64,000 nucleotides of DNA. Origin: Flavobacteriaceae bacterium CP2B (GTDB taxonomy: Bacteria; Bacteroidota; Bacteroidia; Flavobacteriales; Flavobacteriaceae). The first letter of the stretch is position 1. Each line of letters starts with the position of its first letter. This document shows positions 17,456 to 26,145 of the stretch, piece after piece. The translations under genes were made by a program, and so were the position numbers. The stretch lies in assembly GCA_001683825.1 (NCBI GenBank), contig LXTR01000028.1, forward strand, positions 19,949 through 83,948. The letters are read 5' to 3'. The notes under the pieces are model-generated. The model saw nothing but the letters and a program-made list of their open reading frames with translations, had not been told where the DNA came from and made no database searches.

Positions 17456-19210
17456 ATGTATAAACACCTAATTGTAGTTTTTGCCGGAGTTTTTACAGGG
17501 GGGATTTGCACCCTGTCCGCCCAGGACGACACCAATATTGGCACCGAAACCGTCACCGTGGTAAAACCCTACAGCCCCGCGGTATCCGACGCCTTTAAAA
17601 TACGGCCGGTCCCCCAGTTGAACGATTCCATAGTCCTGCAGAAAAAGGAGATCGAATACCAGATTTATTCGGTTCCCGTAGCGTCCACCTTTAGCCCTGC
17701 CAAGGGCAAAGCCTCCCAGGTAAAGAAGGCCGCGCCTGAAAAGTTGTTCAATTCCTACGCTTCGGTAGGCCTTGGGAATTTTAACAACGCCCTGGCCGAT
17801 TTCTATACCAGCAGGGACCTCTACCGGGGCAACGAACGCCTGGATTTTGGGCTAAACCATCGTTCTTCCCGGGGCGATATAGACAATACCCCGCTGGATA
17901 CCGATTATTACAACACCCGCCTGGAAGCGGCCTATTCCAATCGCGACAGCGATCGAAGCTGGGGGGTCGATATCGGGCTGCAACACCAGCTCTACAACTG
18001 GTACGGACTGCCGGAAGGGGTTTTTGACGAAGCTACCATCGCGGCGATGGACGAAAAGCAACAGTACTACAGCGCCGAGGCAGGCGCCCAAATAGACCTG
18101 GAAGACTCCTTTTTTAGCCGTGGCGAACTTCGCTACCGCCGGTTTTGGGACGCGGTAGACTCCGGGGAAAACCGGGTGATCCTCGCGCCATCCTTTGCTA
18201 TTCCCCTGAATGAGGAAAACCTGGTCATCAAGGTCAGGGCAGACTATGTGGGGGGCGACTTTACCAACGCCAATGTCGACAATATCCAGAATACCCCCGG
18301 GATAGCGTATGGCCTGTTCCAGGCAGGGATCAACCCCGGCCTGCTGATTGAGCGCGAAGGGCTTTCCATTAACCTGGGGGCCCATATTGTGTATGGCCTT
18401 GATACCGAGAGGAGCGATACCAACTTTTACATCTACCCTGCGGTTACCGCTGCCTACGAACTGCTGGATGAGGCGGCCATCGCCTACGCGGGGGTAGAAG
18501 GCGGATTGGAGCAAAACTCCTACTATGACTTTGTATCGCTTAACCCCTTTGTCTCCCCAACACTAGACATCCAGCCTACAGACCGGCAATACGATGCCTA
18601 TGTAGGGGTGAAAGGACAGTTGTTTTCCAACGTCAGCTACAATATCCGGGGGTCGTATAAAGCGGAGAACCGCCGCCCGCTCTTCCTCCTGAATCCGGAG
18701 AACACCTTCAGGGATGATGAAAAGGCCTATTACTACGGCAATTCGTTCGGGCTCTTCTATGACGATATCAAAACCCTGGGGTTGTTTGGGGAACTCAACC
18801 TGACCGTCAACCGCAATTTTAGCCTGGGGCTGAATGCCACCGTGAACGATTATAATACCGAGACCGGAAACACGGCCTGGAACCTTCCCAATGTGGAAGG
18901 CTCACTATTCCTGGATTACCAAATAGGGGATAAATGGTACCTGGGGTCCCAGTTGTTTTATGTGGGGGAACGGGAAGACCTGGCCCGCGTGGCCGTACAG
19001 AACGTGGCCCCTGCCGATTATCCGGCGACCCTCCTGGTGCTCGATTCCTATTTTGATGCCAATGCCCATATAGGGTACCGCTTTACAGAGCAGTTTTCGC
19101 TCTTTGTAAAAGCCGCGAACCTGGCGAACAACCAATACCAGCGCTGGGCCAATTTCAGGGTGCAGAGCCTTCAGGTTTTGGCAGGGATAAGCTATAAATT
19201 CGACCTTTAG
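17456..19210 (+). CDS. Outer-membrane beta-barrel protein, TonB-dependent-receptor-like
   Basis: A 584-residue protein with signal peptide (ending TLSAQ) followed by GTETVTVVKPYSPAVSDAFKI, a short plug-like start. A long run of alternating amphipathic strands then follows (LDFGLNHRSS, YNTRLEAAYSNRD, SINLGAHIVYGLD, FSLGLNATVNDYN), ending in the aromatic-terminal strand QVLAGISYKFDL. The C-terminal pattern and length fit an outer-membrane barrel; it is shorter than a full TonB-dependent receptor and I see no complete plug domain, so receptor activity is uncertain. It is in an operon with the TPR protein, 21 bp behind it. Confidence 0.72.
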   Translation: MYKHLIVVFAGVFTGGICTLSAQDDTNIGTETVTVVKPYSPAVSDAFKIRPVPQLNDSIVLQKKEIEYQIYSVPVASTFSPAKGKASQVKKAAPEKLFNSYASVGLGNFNNALADFYTSRDLYRGNERLDFGLNHRSSRGDIDNTPLDTDYYNTRLEAAYSNRDSDRSWGVDIGLQHQLYNWYGLPEGVFDEATIAAMDEKQQYYSAEAGAQIDLEDSFFSRGELRYRRFWDAVDSGENRVILAPSFAIPLNEENLVIKVRADYVGGDFTNANVDNIQNTPGIAYGLFQAGINPGLLIEREGLSINLGAHIVYGLDTERSDTNFYIYPAVTAAYELLDEAAIAYAGVEGGLEQNSYYDFVSLNPFVSPTLDIQPTDRQYDAYVGVKGQLFSNVSYNIRGSYKAENRRPLFLLNPENTFRDDEKAYYYGNSFGLFYDDIKTLGLFGELNLTVNRNFSLGLNATVNDYNTETGNTAWNLPNVEGSLFLDYQIGDKWYLGSQLFYVGEREDLARVAVQNVAPADYPATLLVLDSYFDANAHIGYRFTEQFSLFVKAANLANNQYQRWANFRVQSLQVLAGISYKFDL

Positions 19211-19336
19211 GATAGGGGCCCGGGACCTGGCGGCCACAGAACAGCCGGGCAATTGGCATGTTTATCGATTCCGGGGGCGCCCCTGGCCCGAAATGCGCAT
19301 TAATCCTTAATTTTAAAAAGAGTTAAGACGCCAGAC

Positions 19337-20431
19337 ATGCAGCGGGTTCCTTTATTTTATGTCCTTCAGGGGGTTATCGCGCTTTGGGGTGGATTCCTGT
19401 CTGCGCAGAACCTGCTCATGAACCCGAGTTTTGAAACCTTCCGGCAATGCCCGGACCGGCTGGGGAATTTCCATGCCGATGTGGCCCAATGGTCTTCCCC
19501 TACCGATGCTTCTACCGACTATTTCAATGCCTGCAGCCCCGCTATGGGGACCCCGGAGAATTTCAACGGGACCCAACCGGCCGAATTTGGCGACGGCTAT
19601 GCGGGCCTGTACCTGTACGCCCCCAACGACTACCGGGAATATGTACAGGGCGAACTGCAACAAACCTTGAAAAAAGGGGAGGTATACACCCTAAGTTTTT
19701 ATGTGAGCCTGGCAGAGCGCTCCGATTATGCCGTCAGGGAATTTACCGCGGTGTTTTCCCGGAAAAAACTCCGGCGCCCCATCAAAAAAGAACTTTCCAG
19801 AACGCAATTGTACAAAGAGGAGGGGAATGCCTTCACCATGGTCGAGATCGCGCATTCTGACTTTTACGATGAAACCACCGACTGGGTGGAACTCCGCGCC
19901 GAGTTTACGGCTTCGGGCATGGAGAATTTTGTGACGATTGGCAACTTCCGGAACAATGCCAGGACCCGTACCTATAAAACGAGCCGGAATGCCAAACAGG
20001 GAGCCTACTATTACCTGGACATGGTCCGCCTGCTCCCCCTGCAACCGGACGGTGCCAACCCGGAAACCTATGCCCTGCATACCCAGCACTTGTTCAGGAA
20101 CGTGTTGTTTGGGTTTGATGAGCACCGGCTGGGTCCGGAGGCGAGGCTCGAACTCCGGAAGCTGTATGAATACCTGCAGGCCCATGCCGACCTGCAGATC
20201 ACCATCAACGGGCATACAGACAACCTGGGCCCCGCGGCCTATAACCGAAGGCTATCGGAACAACGCTGCAAAAGCGTCACAGCATACCTGCTGAGCCTGG
20301 GGCTGAACCGGGAACGCATCCATTGGGTTTCCTACGGCTTTGACGCGCCCATCGCCGACAATGCCACGGAGGAAGGACGCCAAAAGAACCGCAGGGTAGC
20401 TTTCACCCTGGCGAAAACCCCAGAGGAGTAA
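19337..20431 (+). CDS. OmpA-family protein with N-terminal carbohydrate-binding-like domain
   Basis: A 364-residue exported protein (signal peptide to about residue 24). Residues 25-235 begin NLLMNPSFETFRQCPDRLG and include YTLSFYVSLAERSDY and YYLDMVRL, a beta-sandwich pattern seen in CBM-like domains. Residues about 250-360 are a complete OmpA peptidoglycan-binding domain: VLFGFDEHRLGPEARLEL, then ITINGHTDNLGP, YNRRLSEQRCKSV and GRQKNRRVAF. The domain anchors the outer membrane to the cell wall through diaminopimelate, bound by the Asp/Arg of the TD and NRR motifs. It follows the barrel gene by 126 bp and may or may not share its transcript. Confidence 0.85.
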   Translation: MQRVPLFYVLQGVIALWGGFLSAQNLLMNPSFETFRQCPDRLGNFHADVAQWSSPTDASTDYFNACSPAMGTPENFNGTQPAEFGDGYAGLYLYAPNDYREYVQGELQQTLKKGEVYTLSFYVSLAERSDYAVREFTAVFSRKKLRRPIKKELSRTQLYKEEGNAFTMVEIAHSDFYDETTDWVELRAEFTASGMENFVTIGNFRNNARTRTYKTSRNAKQGAYYYLDMVRLLPLQPDGANPETYALHTQHLFRNVLFGFDEHRLGPEARLELRKLYEYLQAHADLQITINGHTDNLGPAAYNRRLSEQRCKSVTAYLLSLGLNRERIHWVSYGFDAPIADNATEEGRQKNRRVAFTLAKTPEE

Positions 20432-20434
20432 ATC

Positions 20435-21226
20435 CTAATAGTCTGAATAAGGCGTGGGATACAGCAGGAAAATATCGGCCTGATTCACATTGTGCTGGTA
20501 CCTGGGGTCCTTTTCGAGGGCTTTCCATTTTTCGGATTCAAAGAATTGGGTCCATAAGGAATCCCGGGTGGTCATATCCTTAAATATGGTCATATACATG
20601 AGGTTGGGCATCCTGGGCCCGGACAGTACCTCCCCGTAAAACACCGCGTTGAACCCCAGCCGTTCGAAGAGGGTGATTTCCCCGCCCGCATTGAACATGG
20701 CTACCTTGTTGCGGTATTTGGCCTCGGTAGGCGATTCGTAACTTCGCAACTCATACACCCGCTGTCCTCGAGGGCCTTTTAGGTCGCTTGGACGCATGCC
20801 GGGCATTCCTGTAAAGGCCTTTAGCAGGCTGGATTCCATCCGCAGGTATGGGGGTTGTTCATAAGGGGCGTCCAGGAACGGGGCCCCCACCTTGTGGTAG
20901 AGTTCGTCGGCTTGCAACGCCTGATCCAGCCTGCCGAGCTGGTTCAGGGAGGTGAGCGGGTGCAGGACAAACAGGTACCTCAAACTGTCACTGTCATTGG
21001 GATGGCTCTTAAAAATCCCGATATTCCGGATGCCCTGCCGCCTTAAGGCCGGCATCAATGCTTCCTCCATATAGTAGTCTGCCAGACGTTCCTGTTCCAG
21101 GTTGGTAAAGCTGTACTTTCGTAAATGGAAGAGTTGGCGGTTGGGCGACTGTGCCTGGACCAGCAGGCAGCAAAGGCTCAGCGCCAGGAAGGCCACTACG
21201 CTTCTAAGGGGGGCATATACACGCAT
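20435..21226 (-). CDS. NIPSNAP-family protein, exported
   Basis: A 263-residue protein with a signal peptide (ending LLVQAQ). Two NIPSNAP dimeric alpha/beta ferredoxin-like halves follow: FHLRKYSFTNLEQERLADYY... (about 33-130) and VYELRSYESPTEAKYRNKVAMF... (about 150-255), the second ending in FESEKWKALEKDPRYQHNV. Members of this family have no settled biochemical role. The export signal sets the Bacteroidota members apart from the mitochondrial ones. It converges on the OmpA-family gene with only 3 bp between stops. The ATG at 21226 is fixed by the signal peptide. Confidence 0.82.
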   Translation of the reverse strand: MRVYAPLRSVVAFLALSLCCLLVQAQSPNRQLFHLRKYSFTNLEQERLADYYMEEALMPALRRQGIRNIGIFKSHPNDSDSLRYLFVLHPLTSLNQLGRLDQALQADELYHKVGAPFLDAPYEQPPYLRMESSLLKAFTGMPGMRPSDLKGPRGQRVYELRSYESPTEAKYRNKVAMFNAGGEITLFERLGFNAVFYGEVLSGPRMPNLMYMTIFKDMTTRDSLWTQFFESEKWKALEKDPRYQHNVNQADIFLLYPTPYSDY

Positions 21227-21374
21227 CTCGTAAGGATTTAGGGTATATAAACTTAATGAAGAACAATGATTTATCCTATTGTTTTTCCCAAAGTGTTGCG
21301 CTTGTAGTGTTTTTGGCTTTCACAGGGGGGGAACCCGGGGTTAAATCCCTTATTTTTACCGTTTCTGGAACACC

Positions 21375-22685
21375 ATGGCAAACCCCAACCGCTTTTCTTT
21401 GGTCGACCCTGCCAGGAGCCCTGTCTTTTATGGATACGTCATCCTCCTGGTGGGCACACTTGGTATTTGGGCCAGCGTTCCCGGCCAGACCATTGGGGTA
21501 TCGGTCTTCACAGACCCTGTAAAGGATGCCCTGGGGCTGACGCGCAACCAGTTCAGCAATGCCTATATGCTGGGCACTATCTGTAGTGCGCTCATCATCG
21601 GGAAGGCCGGGATTTGGTTTGATCGCTATGGCGCACGCTATGTCGCCTTTTTCGCCGCCCTGACCCTGGCGCTCGCCCTTCTGCTGTGCTCCTGGTCGGT
21701 TCATATGAGCACTTTTGCAAAAACCCTTTTGGACAGCCACAGCTGGGTGGTGCCTTTTACCCTGATGACGGTGCTTTTTTTCCTGTTGCGGTTTGCCGGA
21801 CAGGGTGTGCTGACCATGGCCTCGAGGAATGTGATCATGATCTGGTTTGACAAGAACCGCGGGAAGGTGAATTCGTTCAGCAGCGTGGCCCTTTCTTTCG
21901 GATTTTCCATTTCCCCGCTTTGGCTGGATTGGCTTATTGAGGGGTATAGCTGGGAGGGCGCGTGGCAGATCCTGGCCGTGGGCCTCTTGTTGGTCAGCCT
22001 GATCATCTTCCAGTGCTACAAGAACAAACCGGAAGACCACGGGCTGCTACCAGACGGGGCGCGGTCGGTTCAGGAAGTCGATCGTGAAACCACCCGTGAA
22101 CTCACCCACAGGCAATTTACGCTGGAGGAGGCCAAACGCACCCGCGCTTTTTGGATGTACGCGCTTATCCTGGCGTTTAACAGCTTTTTCATTACCGGGC
22201 TAACGTTCCATGTGGTTTCTATTTTTGAGAGCCAGGGGTTTCCCAAAGCGGAGGCCATCAGTATTTTCCTGCCCTGTTCGGTGGTGTCGGTCTCCGTGTC
22301 TACCCTGTTCAATTTCCTGAGTGATTACGTGCGCCTGAAATACTACCTGTACCTGATGATCCTCGGTGGTATCCTGGCCTCCCTGGGCTTGCTGTTTTTG
22401 TCATCTGCCGTGGGGGTCCCCTTCCTTATCGGGGGCATTGGGACCCTGGGTGGTTTCTTCGCCGTACTGAATGCCATTGCCTGGCCCCGGTTTTACGGGC
22501 GCGCCCACCTGGGGGCCATCACCGGCAGGGTGATGTCGTTCCTCATCCTGGCCAGCGCCCTGGCCCCGAGTATTTTCAGTTTTTGTTTTACCACCTTTGG
22601 GTCCTACCATTTTCTGGGATACCTGGTTCTGGCTTTTTTGCTGTTCCTGATCCTGGGGTCGCTCAAAGCCAATAACCCGCAATAG
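21375..22685 (+). CDS. Major facilitator superfamily transporter
   Basis: A 436-residue polytopic protein with about 12 membrane segments. It starts FYGYVILLVGTLGIWASVPGQTIGVSVF, as in the oxalate/formate-antiporter-like branch of MFS. Between segments 2 and 3 it has the family's loop GKAGIWFDRYGARYV. A soluble loop of about 50 residues around 220-265 (YKNKPEDHGLLPDG...) separates the two six-helix halves. Substrate is not predictable from sequence; small organic anions are typical of the branch. The gene stands alone between the NIPSNAP gene (divergent) and the NYN gene. An upstream TTATTTTTACC is only a poor promoter match. Confidence 0.8.
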   Translation: MANPNRFSLVDPARSPVFYGYVILLVGTLGIWASVPGQTIGVSVFTDPVKDALGLTRNQFSNAYMLGTICSALIIGKAGIWFDRYGARYVAFFAALTLALALLLCSWSVHMSTFAKTLLDSHSWVVPFTLMTVLFFLLRFAGQGVLTMASRNVIMIWFDKNRGKVNSFSSVALSFGFSISPLWLDWLIEGYSWEGAWQILAVGLLLVSLIIFQCYKNKPEDHGLLPDGARSVQEVDRETTRELTHRQFTLEEAKRTRAFWMYALILAFNSFFITGLTFHVVSIFESQGFPKAEAISIFLPCSVVSVSVSTLFNFLSDYVRLKYYLYLMILGGILASLGLLFLSSAVGVPFLIGGIGTLGGFFAVLNAIAWPRFYGRAHLGAITGRVMSFLILASALAPSIFSFCFTTFGSYHFLGYLVLAFLLFLILGSLKANNPQ

Positions 22686-22789
22686 GCACGTATGCCCGCT
22701 TGTTTCGCGGTTGCGCGCAATATTAATGGGATTGTACAAGGATATCAGGGCGAAAGGACGTATTTTGTACCCGGTTTAATAAGGAATGT

Positions 22790-23548
22790 ATGGATGTCAA
22801 ATTAGCGGTGCTTATCGATGGGGACAATATCCCCTCGGCCTATGTGAAAGACATGATGGAAGAAATCGCCAAATACGGCAACCCGACGATTAAACGGATT
22901 TATGGCGACTGGACAAACCCGCGCCTGGGGAAATGGAAAAATTTGCTCCTGGAAAACGCCATTACCCCCATCCAGCAATACGGGTATACGGCCGGCAAGA
23001 ATGCCACGGATTCTGCCATGATCATTGATGCGATGGACATCCTGTACTCCGGGGATGTGGATGGGTTCTGCCTGGTATCGAGTGACAGTGATTTTACCCG
23101 CCTGGCAACCCGGCTACGGGAGGCCGGCATGCAGGTATACGGGATCGGGGAAAAGAAAACCCCCAACCCCTTTATCGTGGCCTGCGATAAATTTATCTAC
23201 CTGGAGATCCTGAAGAAACAGTCTGAGGGCGAAGCCACGGAAACCACCAGCAGTAAGGATAGCGGGAAGAGCGGGGTGGATAAGATCACGCAAAAGGAGA
23301 TCAAGCTTATTGCCAGCACCATTGACGATGTGGCCGATGACGACGGCTGGGCCTTCCTGGGCGATGTGGGCAGCCTGCTGCAGAAAAAACAACCCAATTT
23401 TGATTCCCGTAACTACGGTTTCCAGAAACTGACCCCGCTGATCAGTACCATCCCCAATATCGAAGTAGAACGCCGGGAAGACGCCAAGGGGCGTAAAAAA
23501 CTCATCTACGTCAAAATCAAGGAAAAACCCAAACGCGGCAGGAAATAG
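22790..23548 (+). CDS. NYN-domain nuclease (LabA/DUF88) with C-terminal LOTUS/OST-HTH domain
   Basis: A 252-residue cytosolic protein. Residues 1-140 are a PIN-like NYN nuclease domain: VLIDGDNIPS carries the first catalytic acids (Asp9, Asp11), GKNATDSAMIIDAMDIL the middle acids, and FCLVSSDSDFTRLATRLRE the last ones. Residues about 165-245 (TQKEIKLIASTIDDVADDDGWAFLGDVGSLLQKKQPNFD...) form an OST-HTH/LOTUS winged helix that in relatives binds RNA. The C terminus is basic (KEKPKRGRK). The acidic residues expected for metal-dependent RNA cleavage appear present. The biological target is unknown; it could act in RNA turnover or defence. It is a single gene. Confidence 0.85.
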   Translation: MDVKLAVLIDGDNIPSAYVKDMMEEIAKYGNPTIKRIYGDWTNPRLGKWKNLLLENAITPIQQYGYTAGKNATDSAMIIDAMDILYSGDVDGFCLVSSDSDFTRLATRLREAGMQVYGIGEKKTPNPFIVACDKFIYLEILKKQSEGEATETTSSKDSGKSGVDKITQKEIKLIASTIDDVADDDGWAFLGDVGSLLQKKQPNFDSRNYGFQKLTPLISTIPNIEVERREDAKGRKKLIYVKIKEKPKRGRK

Positions 23549-23652
23549 GGCCATGGCGATGGCTATGTATCCACCCAGGAGTACCGGGGCCCGCAAGACC
23601 CTGCTTTTTTTTGAAGGAATACGTACATTTAGCCTGGAAAACGCCAAAAACC

Positions 23653-25272
23653 ATGAAATACCCCCTGTTGTTGCTCCTCCTGGGTCTTATTTCCTGCGGC
23701 CCTGATAAGGAAAAGGCCGATTTGCTGCTGTACAATGCCCGTATCTATACGGTAGACGATGCCTTTTCTACGGCATCTTCCCTTGCCGTCAGGGATGGGA
23801 AATTTGTGGCCGTAGGCGATTGGGAGGAACTCAGCGCGCGCTTTGAGGCCGACTCCCTGGTAGACGCCGGGGGGCGTACGCTGGTCCCGGGCCTTATCGA
23901 TGCCCATTGCCATTTCTTTGGCCTGGGTGCGAAGACCTTTCAGGTAGACCTCACCGGTACCGGAAGTTTTGAGGAGGTGTTGCAACGCGTTACCCGCTTT
24001 TATGAAACCCATAAGCCCGATTTTATTTTCGGGACCGGCTGGGACCAGAATGACTGGGAGCAAAAAGATTTCCCAAACAAGGAGGAATTGGACAGGCTCT
24101 TTCCCCAGCTTGCCGTTGTCCTGGAGCGCATAGATGGCCATGCCATGCTGGTCAACCAAAAAGCCCTGGACCTTGCGGGGATCCGGCCGGATACCCCGGT
24201 GGAGGGGGGAGAAATAGGCAAAGAAAATGGCCGGCTTACCGGGATCCTGATCGATAAGCCCATGGAGCATATCTGGGCCGTAATGCCGCCCCCAACGCCC
24301 GAAAATACCGTAAAGGCACTCAAGGCGGCGGAAAAAACCTGCCTGGACTACGGCTTGACCACCGTCAACGATGCCGGTCTGGGCCTTGCGGATATTGCCC
24401 TGGTGGATAGTTTGCAAAAGGCGGGCGAATTGCGCATCCGTATGTACGCCATGGTGAGCAACACCCCCGAAAACCTCGATCATTTCCTGGAACAGGGGCC
24501 GCTGAAAACCGACCGCCTCAACGTACGCTCCTTTAAGGTATACGCCGATGGGGCCCTGGGATCCCGGGGCGCTGCGCTAAAGGCCCCCTATACCGACCTC
24601 CCGGGACATTTTGGCGCCATGGTGACCCCGGTGTCGGCTATTGAAAGTACGGCAGCACGTATTGCCAACTCCGGTTTCCAGATGAATACCCATGCCATTG
24701 GCGACTCGGCCAATGCGGTCGTGCTCCGGGCGTATCGGAAAGTTTTGGGCAATAAACCGGATAGGCGATGGAAGATAGAGCACGCCCAGGTGGTATCCCC
24801 TGAAGACATTCCCCTGTTTGGCGAAGATATCATCCCATCCATTCAGCCTACACACGCCACCAGCGATATGTATTGGGCAGAAGACCGGCTGGGGAAAGAC
24901 CGGGTACAGCATGCCTACAGCTATCAATCGCTACTGGAGCAGGTGGGGGCCGTGGCCCTTGGGACAGACTTCCCGGTAGAGGGGGTAAGTCCGTTCCATA
25001 CCTTCTATGCCGCCGTGGCGCGGAAAGACCTGCAGGGATACCCCGAAGGAGGGTTCCGGGCGGGGGAGGCCCTGAACCGGGAAGATGCGCTAAGGGGGAT
25101 GACGCGCTGGGCGGCCTGGTCCAATTTTGAGGAAGGGGAAAAGGGGAGTATCGAAGTGGGAAAATTGGCGGATTTCGTCATTTTAAGCGACGACATCCTC
25201 CGGGTTCCGGAACGGGCAATCCCGGGGATCACCGCCGAGGCAGTGTATATCGCTGGCGAAAAGGTGCGCTAG
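23653..25272 (+). CDS. Amidohydrolase-family lipoprotein (YtcJ-like)
   Basis: A 539-residue metal-dependent hydrolase. The ATG at 23653 begins a lipoprotein signal (MKYPLLLLLLGLISCG, lipid Cys15); an upstream in-frame start at 23611 would bury it. The beta-sandwich/TIM-barrel order is typical: NARIYTVDDAFSTASSLAVRDGKFVAVGD, the metal motif DAHCHF (near 88), MNTHAIGD, WKIEHAQ and LGTDFPVE. Relatives (YtcJ, N-substituted formamide deformylase group) act on amides such as hydantoins or formamides; the substrate here is unknown. The lipid anchor places it outside the cytosol. A hairpin separates it from the convergent DUF2911 gene. Confidence 0.85.
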   Translation: MKYPLLLLLLGLISCGPDKEKADLLLYNARIYTVDDAFSTASSLAVRDGKFVAVGDWEELSARFEADSLVDAGGRTLVPGLIDAHCHFFGLGAKTFQVDLTGTGSFEEVLQRVTRFYETHKPDFIFGTGWDQNDWEQKDFPNKEELDRLFPQLAVVLERIDGHAMLVNQKALDLAGIRPDTPVEGGEIGKENGRLTGILIDKPMEHIWAVMPPPTPENTVKALKAAEKTCLDYGLTTVNDAGLGLADIALVDSLQKAGELRIRMYAMVSNTPENLDHFLEQGPLKTDRLNVRSFKVYADGALGSRGAALKAPYTDLPGHFGAMVTPVSAIESTAARIANSGFQMNTHAIGDSANAVVLRAYRKVLGNKPDRRWKIEHAQVVSPEDIPLFGEDIIPSIQPTHATSDMYWAEDRLGKDRVQHAYSYQSLLEQVGAVALGTDFPVEGVSPFHTFYAAVARKDLQGYPEGGFRAGEALNREDALRGMTRWAAWSNFEEGEKGSIEVGKLADFVILSDDILRVPERAIPGITAEAVYIAGEKVR

Positions 25273-25293
25273 GGGTAAGGGGTTTTCAGGCAT

Positions 25294-25322
25294 AAAAAAA
25301 CCGGGGCAATCGCTCCGGTTTT
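25294..25322 (-). terminator. Intrinsic terminator between converging genes, strongest on the minus strand
   Basis: Stem AAAACCGG (25297-25304) pairs with CCGGTTTT (25315-25322). On the minus strand the stem runs into seven T (25300-25294), terminating the DUF2911 gene. On the plus strand only four T follow, so it may serve the amidohydrolase gene weakly. Confidence 0.75.
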
Positions 25323-25344
25323 AACGTTTTATGGGAGGGGTTCC

Positions 25345-25890
25345 CTACATGGCAAACATGATGGGTACCGCAACACGGGTGGTGCCCCAGCCCAGGACCA
25401 TATGTACCCCGCCTGCCACTTCTTTGTAGGCAATGGAAAAGGCCTCCAGGGAGTCCGAAGCCTCGGTGGCGGTGGCCTTGACCCTCACGACATCCGCAGA
25501 TTCGTCATAGGTATAGGCGCCCCATTGGTTGAGGTTTTTGTTCAAAATAACGGTCCATGTATCTTCGCCCGGGATGGTAAAAAGGGAATAGGTGCCCGCT
25601 TTTACCGGGCTGCCTCCAAATTCCGCATCCCCGTAGAAGGTGATCTCGGAGGCTTCATTGGCCCCGGTACGCCATACTTTGCCGGCAGGGGCAAGGTCAG
25701 CCAGGGAACGCCCCTTTAGCTGGGGGCGACTGTAGATCACTTTCACATTCTTGGCAGATACCCTACCGCCGGGAGGGTAAGAAGCAATGTCGGCCGGGCT
25801 TTTGTCGAGCCCGCTGAATTCCTGGGCGGTCATTTCTGTGGTAAACACCAGGGCAAAGGCCATGATGGCAAGGGTCATAATTTTTTTCAT
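25345..25890 (-). CDS. DUF2911 exported protein
   Basis: A 181-residue protein with signal peptide (ending TEMTAQ). It matches the DUF2911 pattern: VSAKNVKVIYSRPQLKGRSL, then VWRTGANEASEITFYGDAEFGG, VKAGTYSLFTIPGEDTWTVILNKNLNQWGAY and a C-terminal beta section (HMVLGWGTTRVAVPIMF). The family is common in Bacteroidota and has no proven function. It is probably periplasmic. It has its own terminator on the left; on the right a 255-bp A+T-rich gap separates it from the divergent asnB and should carry promoters for both, though I could not find a clean TAnnTTTG in it. Confidence 0.85.
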   Translation of the reverse strand: MKKIMTLAIMAFALVFTTEMTAQEFSGLDKSPADIASYPPGGRVSAKNVKVIYSRPQLKGRSLADLAPAGKVWRTGANEASEITFYGDAEFGGSPVKAGTYSLFTIPGEDTWTVILNKNLNQWGAYTYDESADVVRVKATATEASDSLEAFSIAYKEVAGGVHMVLGWGTTRVAVPIMFAM

Positions 25891-26145
25891 AGTGACGTTT
25901 GTTTTTCTGAAGGTTAAAACTAACCTGTTTTCAAGAGAATAGTTGATAAAGAGTCGTTAAAATTTAACATTCTTACAGAATGCCCGGCAACATGAGGAAA
26001 GATATTATCAAATATTTCAAATTATAATTAATATACAATAAATGATTATAAATAGAAACCAATTAATGTTATTATGTTTTATATCAATATTTGAAAACCC
26101 ATCTTTGCTTCGAAATTAAAAAATAAATATTCTAAAAATAGTACT

